Under the pieces are notes generated by a model. That model had not been told where the DNA came from, did no database searches, and saw only the letters and a list, made by a program, of their open reading frames with translations. From NCBI GenBank assembly GCA_049314535.1, contig JBMOEX010000042.1, forward strand, positions 1 through 17,759: a stretch of DNA of 17,759 nucleotides. The letters are read 5' to 3'. This DNA is from LMEP-6097 sp049314535. GTDB lineage: Bacteria; Cyanobacteriota; Vampirovibrionia; LMEP-6097. Position numbers and translations under genes: made by a program. Positions 7,291 to 14,163 of the stretch are shown here, in pieces; positions within the stretch are counted from its first letter, which is position 1, and each line of letters begins with the position of its first letter.

Positions 7291-7941
7291 ATGAGAATTT
7301 CTGAGTTTGATAAAAAAAATCCATTACTTAGCAATTTTCTACCTTTGAAGCAAGCAATTGTTAATTTTGCTAGGAGAATAGATCAAGTTATTGATCAGAG
7401 CTTAAACCTCCTCGATCCATTATCAAACAGATATTTAGCACTTTCAACGCCGAACGGAGTACAGATTCACATGATGGTATTTGGTAATTCTGATGAGGGT
7501 AGATTTCCAAAAGGTGTAAAGTTGGGTGGTGGTTGTGAAGGTAGAGTTGAAGATATTGGTAATCAAATAGTTATAAAAAGAGGGTTAGAAGTTGATCCTA
7601 ATGAAGTTGATATGTTTAATGTACTCAGAGATCAAGGTGTAAATGTACCTAAAGTGATTGACCATGGATATGTGGGCGATGAATATTGTATAAAGATGGA
7701 AAAAATTATTGGTAGAACATTACATGATGTTCTACAAGACCCTAATATCAGTAAAGATTTTTTATTGCAGGTAAGAAAAAACTTGGCAGAACAGTATGAC
7801 AAGATGGTAGATCTTTACCATGGAGATGCAGGAGCTGTGGAAAATTATATTATTCGTGATAATGGAGAAGTCTATATTATTGATGTTTCTCAGGGCGGGA
7901 GACAAGAAAATAAATCAAAAGAAGAAAGCTTGAGATTTTAG
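7291..7941 (+). CDS. Small protein-kinase-fold (phosphotransferase-like) protein
   Basis: In this 216-aa protein the C-terminal two thirds show a minimal kinase-like fold: a glycine-rich loop GGGCEG (79-84), the ATP-binding lysine in IVIKR (K96), an acidic residue in the next helix (around E105), a hinge KMEKI, a catalytic loop HGDAGAVEN (H177, D179, N185) and a metal-binding IIDVS (D198). HGD rather than HRD resembles aminoglycoside/choline kinases and atypical bacterial kinases. The D179 to N185 spacing is one residue longer than usual. About 75 residues before the G-loop are not recognised. It ends soon after the IID motif, so the normal C-lobe helices are missing. A second frame (about 7923-7982) continues with coding-like sequence (KLEILEIIDFEARKRDWW), so a frameshift near the A-run at 7917-7920 is possible. 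Substrate unknown. Confidence 0.72.
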   Translation: MRISEFDKKNPLLSNFLPLKQAIVNFARRIDQVIDQSLNLLDPLSNRYLALSTPNGVQIHMMVFGNSDEGRFPKGVKLGGGCEGRVEDIGNQIVIKRGLEVDPNEVDMFNVLRDQGVNVPKVIDHGYVGDEYCIKMEKIIGRTLHDVLQDPNISKDFLLQVRKNLAEQYDKMVDLYHGDAGAVENYIIRDNGEVYIIDVSQGGRQENKSKEESLRF

Positions 7942-8076
7942 AAATTATTGACTTTGAAGCTAGAAAAAGAGATTGGTGGTAGAAGATTTAACTACTTATT
8001 ATCAAATCAAGATTAATTAGATCTTTGTAAGTTTTAATAGATTCTAATTTAAAAAGTAAATGAATGTAAGAGTCTT

Positions 8077-8082
8077 AGGGAG
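8077..8082 (+). promoter_or_regulatory. Ribosome binding site deciding a TTG start
   Basis: AGGGAG lies 6 bases before TTG at 8089 and 12 bases before an in-frame ATG at 8095. Spacing favours TTG, adding only two residues to the 163-aa protein. Confidence 0.5.
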
Positions 8083-8088
8083 ATAATT

Positions 8089-8577
8089 TTGGGCATGCTA
8101 GATGCTATTAAAGGACTTTTTAGTTTTATACCAGGTTTAGGTGGAGCGAAAGCAGCTCCACCAAGACAGCCTGCTAGGCTCTCCTCATCTCCACTTCATT
8201 CGAGGAATGCTCTTCGAGGAATATCACAGCCTGTAAATGCGAGTGGGCAGGAGGCTATTTCCTTACCAGTCGGGCCAGAAGAATTTGAAGAAGTTTTCAA
8301 CTATATTAAAAAACTTATGAAAAATCCTTTTAAATTAGGCATGCATCCGATTCCTCCTGAAGTCTGCGTTATAGCCCAAAAAATGGCAAGCGTCAGCAAA
8401 GAATTAGCTAAGAAAATCGGAATACCGCTGGAAAAATTAATTGAGTTGAGTAATCAATTTAAGACAAAAGGTATTACTCCTGGCGCGATTATTGGGTCTA
8501 AAGGTATCCTCACTAAACTTATAACTTTTTATGAACAGAGCTTTAAGGTGAGCAAAGAAGCTATGGCACCTGCCTAA
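8089..8577 (+). CDS. Hypothetical protein, helical C-terminal domain
   Basis: I do not recognise this protein of about 162 aa. It starts with a short hydrophobic or amphipathic segment (LDAIKGLFSFIPGLGG) that could touch membrane, followed by a Pro/Ser/Ala-rich probably disordered linker (about residues 20-60) and a predicted-helical C-terminal domain (EEFEEVFNYIKKLMKN ... KMASVSKELAKKIG ... KLITFYEQSFK). There is no cleavable signal peptide of usual form. The start is TTG by its ribosome binding site at 8077-8082; ATG at 8095 is the alternative. It stands alone, and palindromic repeat copy C begins 16 bp after its stop and may act as its transcript end. Confidence 0.6.
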   Translation: MGMLDAIKGLFSFIPGLGGAKAAPPRQPARLSSSPLHSRNALRGISQPVNASGQEAISLPVGPEEFEEVFNYIKKLMKNPFKLGMHPIPPEVCVIAQKMASVSKELAKKIGIPLEKLIELSNQFKTKGITPGAIIGSKGILTKLITFYEQSFKVSKEAMAPA

Positions 8578-8593
8578 GTTTAAATCCTTTAAA

Positions 8594-8714
8594 GGCACTG
8601 TTGCCGAGCGTGCAAGTTCAAGGCTGAGGAGGACGAATGACCGCAGTGTACTGTAGGTACATGAGGATCATGAGGACGACGAAAACGCAGAAATTGGAGT
8701 TCGGCAACAGTGCC
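8594..8714 (+). repeat. Palindromic repeat element, copy C, intergenic
   Basis: The terminal arms GGCACTGTTGCCGA (8594-8607) and TCGGCAACAGTGCC (8701-8714) are a perfect 14-bp inverted repeat. The 119-bp interior span matches copy B at nearly every base and shares its conserved blocks with copy A. The small inner hairpin of copy B is weakened here (ACTGTAG instead of ACTGCGG). It lies between the stop of the 163-aa gene and the promoter region of hom. A short T-rich run follows at a distance (8723-8731), so it could also terminate transcription, but it lacks an immediate T-tract. Confidence 0.9.
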
Positions 8715-8739
8715 TAAATAAATTTATTTTTAAAATCTA

Positions 8740-8767
8740 TTCGACTCATATATGAATAAGCTACACT
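8740..8767 (+). promoter_or_regulatory. Candidate promoter of hom
   Basis: TTCGAC (about 8740-8745) and TACACT (8762-8767) are spaced 16 bp. The predicted start of transcription falls at or next to the GTG start codon at 8775, so the mRNA could be leaderless. Pattern only; low certainty. Confidence 0.3.
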
Positions 8768-8774
8768 AATTCAC

Positions 8775-10034
8775 GTGGTAATTAAAATCGGTATTCTAGG
8801 ATGTGGTACTGTCGGCTCTGGGCTTCTTGAGCTGCTGAGAAATTATCCTGAAATTCAAGTTCAAAAAGTCGCAGTAAGAGACCTGCCAAAGGCTCTTAAT
8901 CTGGGATTATTGGATACGGCATTGTTTACCAATAACCCTGAAGAGATAGTCACTGACCCAGATGTAGAAGTAGTAGTCGAATTAATGGGAGGCATAGAGC
9001 TTACTAAAAAGCTTTTAATACTCGCATTAAATAATAAAAAGCATATTGTTACAGCAAATAAAGACCTTATTGCGACAGCTGGTGAAGAGCTTTTCGCCGT
9101 AGCTAAAGCGAATGGTAAAACTATATTTTATGAAGCTGCTGTGGCGGGCGGTATTCCGATTATTACTAATCTAAAACAGAGTCTTAAAGGTAATGTGATT
9201 AAGAGATTATTTGGGATTATTAATGGAACTACTAATTTTATTCTTGATCAAATGAAAAGAAAGGGGGCTTCTTTCTCTGATGCCTTAGCTCAAGCTCAGG
9301 AACTGGGTTACGCAGAATCTGACCCGACTAATGATGTAGATGGGCATGATGCTGCTTATAAAATAGCTATTTTAGCTTCGATTATTTCAGGCAAGAAAAT
9401 CGACATGACGAAAATCTATCGTGAAGGCATTCGTAATATATCTCAGGCTGATATTAAGTCTGCTGAGAAAAGAGGCTATGCGATTAAGCTTTTGGCTATA
9501 GCTCTAAATGAGGGCGATGAATTAGATATTCGAGTTCACCCAGTATTCGTCCCTAAAGAAAAGACTTTAGCTAATGTAAATGCTGAGAATAATGCTGTAA
9601 TGATAGATGGTTCTGCGGTAGGTGAGCTTACCTTTATCGGTCGTGGAGCAGGTTCTCTTGCTACCGCAAGCTCAGTGCTTGGTGATCTGCTGATGTTAAT
9701 GAATCAGGGAGCTAATATCAGCTCACAGTTTATGGTGGCACCGCATACGGAAGAGGCTAAATTAAAGTCTATTGATGATGTTAAAAACCCTTTCTATATA
9801 AGAGTTTCCATGCATGATAAAGTAGGCGTCTTAAAAGATTTAGGTTTAATTACTGAGCGTAATAACGCTAATGTGAGGTTTATAGATCAGTATGAAGTTA
9901 CTGGAGACTCTGCCCTAGCTGATTTTATGATAGATCCTATCTCCGAGAAGTCGATGAAGCAGATGCTTAAAGAAATTCAGGAATTACCTTCGATTAAAGC
10001 TGTGGAGAGTGTTATTAGGGTTTTAGATGTTTAG
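8775..10034 (+). CDS. hom: Homoserine dehydrogenase with ACT domain
   Basis: This enzyme reduces aspartate-4-semialdehyde to homoserine, the branch step to threonine and methionine. The 419-aa protein has the standard layout: an NAD(P)-binding Rossmann domain with GxGxxG (G9, G11, G14), VTANK (K96), a catalytic domain with NGTTNFIL and the signature ESDPTNDVDGHDAAYK, and a C-terminal ACT domain (about 341-419) that usually senses threonine. E181, D192 and K196 match the spacing of the known catalytic and substrate residues of the yeast enzyme. The start is GTG at 8775 with no Shine-Dalgarno site, but with a possible -10 element just upstream. The stop region takes part in a 9-bp inverted repeat (10027-10035/10056-10064). 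Confidence 0.96.
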   Translation: MVIKIGILGCGTVGSGLLELLRNYPEIQVQKVAVRDLPKALNLGLLDTALFTNNPEEIVTDPDVEVVVELMGGIELTKKLLILALNNKKHIVTANKDLIATAGEELFAVAKANGKTIFYEAAVAGGIPIITNLKQSLKGNVIKRLFGIINGTTNFILDQMKRKGASFSDALAQAQELGYAESDPTNDVDGHDAAYKIAILASIISGKKIDMTKIYREGIRNISQADIKSAEKRGYAIKLLAIALNEGDELDIRVHPVFVPKEKTLANVNAENNAVMIDGSAVGELTFIGRGAGSLATASSVLGDLLMLMNQGANISSQFMVAPHTEEAKLKSIDDVKNPFYIRVSMHDKVGVLKDLGLITERNNANVRFIDQYEVTGDSALADFMIDPISEKSMKQMLKEIQELPSIKAVESVIRVLDV

Positions 10035-10064
10035 ATTAGCCTAATGTCATGAATTTCTAAACAT
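10027..10064. other. Inverted repeat between hom and aspS
   Basis: ATGTTTAGA (10027-10035) and TCTAAACAT (10056-10064) are perfect reverse complements around a 20-base loop, overlapping the hom stop codon. No T-run follows, so it is not a standard terminator. It could be a protein-binding site or chance in AT-rich DNA. Confidence 0.35.
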
Positions 10065-10079
10065 GATAAAGTAGTATTC

Positions 10080-11897
10080 GTGGAAACTGTAAGTAAAGTA
10101 GAACAAAATTTTAGGTTAACTAGAACACACCTCTGTGGCACCCTAGTAGAAGCTAATGTTAATCAAGAAGTGGTACTAGCTGGTTGGGTAGACACTCGCA
10201 GGGATCTAGGTGGCATAGTTTTTCTAGAGCTTAGAGACCATAAAGGGCAGATTCAGTTAGTAGCTGACCCTGATAAAAACCCAGATGTGCATAGAATTTT
10301 CCAACAGGTTAGAGCCGAATATGTAATTGCTGTTAAGGGTGTAGTAAGTGTTAGACCAGATGGTTCAGAGAATACCTCTTTGAAATCGGGTGCTATAGAG
10401 ATTTATCCTTCTGAAGTAGAAATACTTAATGAATCTAAAGTCTTACCTTTCCCTTTAGATAAGGTGGAAGAGGTTAATGAAGATTTAAGATTGAGGTATA
10501 GATACCTAGAATTAAGACAGGAACATAAACGTAAGCATTTAGAAAACAGGCATAAGGTCGTTCACGCCGTGCGTAATTACCTTAGCGATGAAGGTTTCCT
10601 TGAAATAGAGACGCCGATTTTATCCAAATCCACTCCAGAAGGAGCTCGTGATTATTTAGTGCCGAGTAGAGTTCACCCGAATAATTTCTACGCTCTGCCA
10701 CAGTCACCGCAGATTTATAAACAGTTATTAATGATGAGTGGAGTTAATAGATACTATCAGATCGCAAGATGCTTTAGAGATGAGGATCTTAGAGCTGACA
10801 GGCAGCCAGAATTCACTCAGATAGACATTGAGATGAGTTTTATTAATCAAGAACATGTTATCACTGTTACAGAAGGTCTTATTAAAAAGGCTTTTTCTGC
10901 TGTAGGAGTAGAGGTAGAGACCCCATTTCCAAGAATAGAATATGATGATGCCATTAATCGCTTCGGTTCTGATGCACCCGATTTAAGATTCGGTATGGAA
11001 TTAATAGACTTTACTGAATTTATGTCTAAGTCTGAGTTTCAGGCATTTGCTAGCGTCGCTAATAGTGGAGGTTTAGTAAAAGCTATTAATTATAAAGGTG
11101 GAGCGAGGCTGAGTAGAAAAGACTTTGATGATTTAAAAGATTTCGTTACTACTAAAGAGATGGGAGCGAAAGGTCTTGCTTGGATAGCTTTTAAAGATAT
11201 GGGTGAAGGTAAATTTGAAATTAGTTCTCCTATAGCGAAATTCTTTACTGAAGAGCAGATGCAAGAACTTCAAGCGAAGGCCGAAATAGAACCAGGGGAT
11301 GCTTTACTTTTTGTTGCTGATAAAGCAAAGATTGTTCACTATGTTTTAGCTAAATTAAGAATATTCTTAGCTAAAAAAGATGGACTTATAGATCCTAAAG
11401 ATAGAAAGCTCGTTTGGGTAGTGAATTTCCCGATGTTTGAATATGATGAAAGATCTAATCGTTATAAAGCTAATCATCACCCATTCACGCTTCCACATAA
11501 TCAAGACGTTGATAAATTAGAGACTGATCCTGCTGCTGTTAAAACATATGCTTACGATATAGTTTTTAATGGTATAGAATTAGGTGGCGGTTCTATCAGA
11601 GTTCATAATAAGAAAGTCCAAGAGAAAATTTTTAAAGCTTTAAACATAGATGATGAAACGGCTCAAGAGCGTTTTGGCTTTTTATTAGAGGCTTTAGAAT
11701 TAGGTGCTCCTCCACACGGTGGTATAGCTTTAGGTTTAGATAGATTTATCATGCTACTTTCTAATACCGATAGTATTAGAGACGTTATCGCTTTCCCTAA
11801 AAATCAGTCAGCTTTCTGCCAGCTTACTTCAGCACCTTCACCTGTGGATCAGGAACAGTTGGATGAGCTGTATCTATCTTTAGTGGAGCCGGAGTAG
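10080..11897 (+). CDS. aspS: Aspartyl-tRNA synthetase, bacterial type
   Basis: This class II synthetase charges tRNA-Asp in the cytoplasm. At 605 aa it has the bacterial architecture: an N-terminal OB-fold anticodon-binding domain (GWVDTRRDLGGIVFLELRD), the catalytic domain with motif 1 region (FLEIETPILSKSTPEGARD), motif 2 (RCFRDED, F232 onward, then RQPEFTQIDIEMSF), an inserted GAD domain in the middle (about 290-420), and motif 3 GIALGLDRF (548-556, R555). L43 in RRDLGG is Leu rather than the His found in non-discriminating P. aeruginosa-type enzymes, hinting at a tRNA-Asp-specific enzyme; this is only one of the relevant positions. The start is GTG at 10080, with no clear Shine-Dalgarno site. 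Confidence 0.97.
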   Translation: METVSKVEQNFRLTRTHLCGTLVEANVNQEVVLAGWVDTRRDLGGIVFLELRDHKGQIQLVADPDKNPDVHRIFQQVRAEYVIAVKGVVSVRPDGSENTSLKSGAIEIYPSEVEILNESKVLPFPLDKVEEVNEDLRLRYRYLELRQEHKRKHLENRHKVVHAVRNYLSDEGFLEIETPILSKSTPEGARDYLVPSRVHPNNFYALPQSPQIYKQLLMMSGVNRYYQIARCFRDEDLRADRQPEFTQIDIEMSFINQEHVITVTEGLIKKAFSAVGVEVETPFPRIEYDDAINRFGSDAPDLRFGMELIDFTEFMSKSEFQAFASVANSGGLVKAINYKGGARLSRKDFDDLKDFVTTKEMGAKGLAWIAFKDMGEGKFEISSPIAKFFTEEQMQELQAKAEIEPGDALLFVADKAKIVHYVLAKLRIFLAKKDGLIDPKDRKLVWVVNFPMFEYDERSNRYKANHHPFTLPHNQDVDKLETDPAAVKTYAYDIVFNGIELGGGSIRVHNKKVQEKIFKALNIDDETAQERFGFLLEALELGAPPHGGIALGLDRFIMLLSNTDSIRDVIAFPKNQSAFCQLTSAPSPVDQEQLDELYLSLVEPE

Positions 11898-11910
11898 GGT
11901 TTCTTATTCT

Positions 11911-13104
11911 ATGCCACTGACGGAAGATGAATTAGAGGAGCTACTCTCTGAGCAGGAGTCAAGTCGGGTAGAGAAATCTAGTTCTTTTAAAGATATCAAT
12001 AAATATAGCGAAGCTGTTTGTGCGTTTTCTAACAATCTTCCTAATCATACTGAGGATAGTTATTTAATTTTAGGGGTAGATGATAAGACGGGTGAAGCTG
12101 TTGGAGCAGCAGTCACGGATGAAATATTAAAGAATCTTGGAGAACTCCGTGATTCAGGTAATATTCTCCCTAAGCCTAATATAAATATTGAAAAAGTTTC
12201 ACTTGAAGATGGAGATATCGTAATTATTACAGTAAGTCCACATCCATTTCCACCAGTGAGATTTAAGGGGCGGGTGTGCATTAGAATTGGTCCAAGAAAA
12301 GGTGTTGCTACAGAAGCTGAAGAAAGGAGTTTGTTAGAGAAAAGACTATCTCAAGCCAAAACATTTGATGCTAGACCTTGCCTAGAAGCTAGTCTTGATG
12401 ATTTAAATATCCCTCTATTTAAACTAAGCTATCTTCCCCGTGCGATTGACTCAGAGACACTTGCAGAAAACCATCGTGAGATTAAAAATCAGTTAGCCTC
12501 ACTTAGATTTTATGATTTAAAACTAGGTTATCCAACTAATGCAAGTTTGCTTACTCTCTGTGACAACGTTAAATATTATATACCTGGCGCTTATATACAA
12601 TACGTTAAATATCATGGAGTGTCGGTGGATGCAGAAGTTCTCAGAGAGAGAGAATTTGTAGGTGATCTAATTACTGTAATGAGCGAATTAGACTTATTCA
12701 TTAAAGATCTTGTTGAGACTAAACCTGTTTTCCACACATCTTTATCTGAAAAACTTATTCATTCATATCCATCTCGGGCAATTAGAGAATTATTGAATAA
12801 CGCGATAATGCATAGAGATTATGAATCAAATGCCCCAATTGGGTTTTATGAGTTTTTAGACAGGATTGAAATCGTAAATCCGGGCGGACTCTATGGCGCA
12901 GCTACTGCAAGTAATTTTCCTCATCAAAATGACTATAGAAATCCAGTTCTAGCCGAGGTCCTAAAAATCCTTGGCTATGTAAATAAATTTAATAGAGGTA
13001 TAATAACAGCAAAGAATGAATTGAATTTAAATGGCAATCCAGATGCTAAATTTAGCTACGATCAGCCTAATCACTTTGGAGTGACTATTTATAAGAAATT
13101 ATAA
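11911..13104 (+). CDS. AlbA_2 (Schlafen AAA_4-like) plus HATPase_c_4 protein
   Basis: This 397-aa protein is of the type often annotated as putative transcriptional regulator or RecG-like ATP-binding protein. Residues about 15-150 look like the AlbA_2 nucleic-acid-related domain (EKSSSFKDINKYSEAVCAFS, then LILGVDD and VRFKGRVCIRIG). The C-terminal part has GHKL/HATPase features: the N-box RELLNNAIMHRDY (E293, N297) and IVNPGG (322-326). Its TAA overlaps the ATG of the following ParA gene by one base (TAATG), so the two are coupled and probably work together. It lies 13 bp after aspS but is functionally unrelated to it. Similar proteins are common in accessory and defence-rich regions; that function is inference here. 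The weak AGGG about 11 bases before the ATG is the only candidate ribosome binding site. Confidence 0.82.
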   Translation: MPLTEDELEELLSEQESSRVEKSSSFKDINKYSEAVCAFSNNLPNHTEDSYLILGVDDKTGEAVGAAVTDEILKNLGELRDSGNILPKPNINIEKVSLEDGDIVIITVSPHPFPPVRFKGRVCIRIGPRKGVATEAEERSLLEKRLSQAKTFDARPCLEASLDDLNIPLFKLSYLPRAIDSETLAENHREIKNQLASLRFYDLKLGYPTNASLLTLCDNVKYYIPGAYIQYVKYHGVSVDAEVLREREFVGDLITVMSELDLFIKDLVETKPVFHTSLSEKLIHSYPSRAIRELLNNAIMHRDYESNAPIGFYEFLDRIEIVNPGGLYGAATASNFPHQNDYRNPVLAEVLKILGYVNKFNRGIITAKNELNLNGNPDAKFSYDQPNHFGVTIYKKL

Positions 13105-14105
13105 TGATGAATACTATAGTTTTTTTTAATAACAAGGGTGGAGTTGGAAAAACGACAAGTATCTATCATGTAGCTTGGATGCTATCGGAATTAGGTCACA
13201 AAGTACTTGCAGTAGATTTAGATCCACAATGCAATCTATCTTCAATGTTTCTTTCTGAAGAAAGACTGGCTGAGATCGTCAATCGTGAATCTGGTGTTAG
13301 TTTGACCATATTAGATTCACTTGAACCCATTACTGAAGGGGAAGCCTATGTTCCTGTTCATATTGAATCAATTAGTGATAATGAAAATATTTCTTTATTG
13401 ATTGGAGACCTCTCTCTTTCTGGCTTTGAAGACCAGTTAAGTAAAAAGTGGACCGATTGTCTTAATGGTGAAATTTTTGCTTTTAAAATAAGTTCTATTT
13501 TTAAAACTTTGCTGGAAGATGCATCTAAACGCAGTGAGGCCGACTACATACTAATAGATGTGGGACCTAATTTAGGAGCCATTAATAGATCAGTTCTCAT
13601 TAGTACTAATTTCATCATAATACCTGTAGCTCCAGATCTATTTTCCTTACAGGGTATGAAAAATTTAGGTGCGGCGATAAAACGCTGGAAAGAAGAGTGG
13701 GAGGAGAGGGTTAATAAATTTCCACCTAATAAAGATAAAAGCTTACTTGCTGATGGCAAGATGTTACCGCTTGGTTACATCATTATGCAATATTCAGCAA
13801 AAGAAGACAGACCCGTTAAAGCTTTTTCACAGTGGTTTGATAGAATACCAAATGTCTACAACGAACACATCTTAAAGACAACATTAGACACTAACGTTTC
13901 TGTTAATAATGACCCAAATAAAATAGCTTTTATCAAACACTACCATAGCCTAGCTCCTCTTTCTCAGGAGGCACGTAAACCTATGTTTTTACTAAAACAT
14001 GCAGATGGTGCTATCGGCTCTCATGCTGAAGCTGTAACAAAATGCCATGAAACCTTTGAAGCTTTGAGTTATCGGATCATAGCAAGGATTAATGAGACTC
14101 GGTAA
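13104..14105 (+). CDS. ParA/Soj-type ATPase
   Basis: This 333-aa MinD/ParA-family protein has a deviant Walker A KGGVGKTT at residues 11-18 (K11 signature lysine, K16 P-loop lysine), VDLDPQCNLS as the next conserved block, and the Walker B-like YILIDVGPNLGAINRS. VAPDLFSLQGMKNL is also typical of ParA proteins. No N-terminal helix-turn-helix extension is present, and no ParB gene or parS-like site is visible nearby, so classical chromosome or plasmid partitioning is unlikely. It starts at ATG 13104, overlapping the stop of the AlbA_2-HATPase gene by one base; ATG at 13107 is an equally possible start. I infer a two-protein system with that partner. Confidence 0.88.
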   Translation: MMNTIVFFNNKGGVGKTTSIYHVAWMLSELGHKVLAVDLDPQCNLSSMFLSEERLAEIVNRESGVSLTILDSLEPITEGEAYVPVHIESISDNENISLLIGDLSLSGFEDQLSKKWTDCLNGEIFAFKISSIFKTLLEDASKRSEADYILIDVGPNLGAINRSVLISTNFIIIPVAPDLFSLQGMKNLGAAIKRWKEEWEERVNKFPPNKDKSLLADGKMLPLGYIIMQYSAKEDRPVKAFSQWFDRIPNVYNEHILKTTLDTNVSVNNDPNKIAFIKHYHSLAPLSQEARKPMFLLKHADGAIGSHAEAVTKCHETFEALSYRIIARINETR

Positions 14106-14127
14106 ATTTCATATGTGCTAGATAGTA

Positions 14128-14162
14128 TTATGTGGTTTCTGTTGTTTTGCTAAAATTATAAT
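14128..14162 (+). promoter_or_regulatory. Candidate promoter of ilvD
   Basis: TTATGT (14128-14133), a 17-bp spacer and TAAAAT (14151-14156) would place the transcription start at about the ATG at 14164. A consensus TATAAT also lies at 14157-14162, but only one base from the start codon. No Shine-Dalgarno site is seen, so a leaderless message is possible. Confidence 0.3.
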
Positions 14163-14163
14163 C

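Noticed and set aside
7942..8088. A gene or RNA in the 147-bp gap before the 163-aa gene
   Set aside because: AT-rich sequence without a stable hairpin or open frame, apart from the possible kinase continuation up to 7982.
13104..14105. ParA as a plasmid or chromosome partition gene
   Set aside because: No ParB, parS repeats or replication gene nearby; it is coupled to an AlbA_2-HATPase gene between housekeeping genes.
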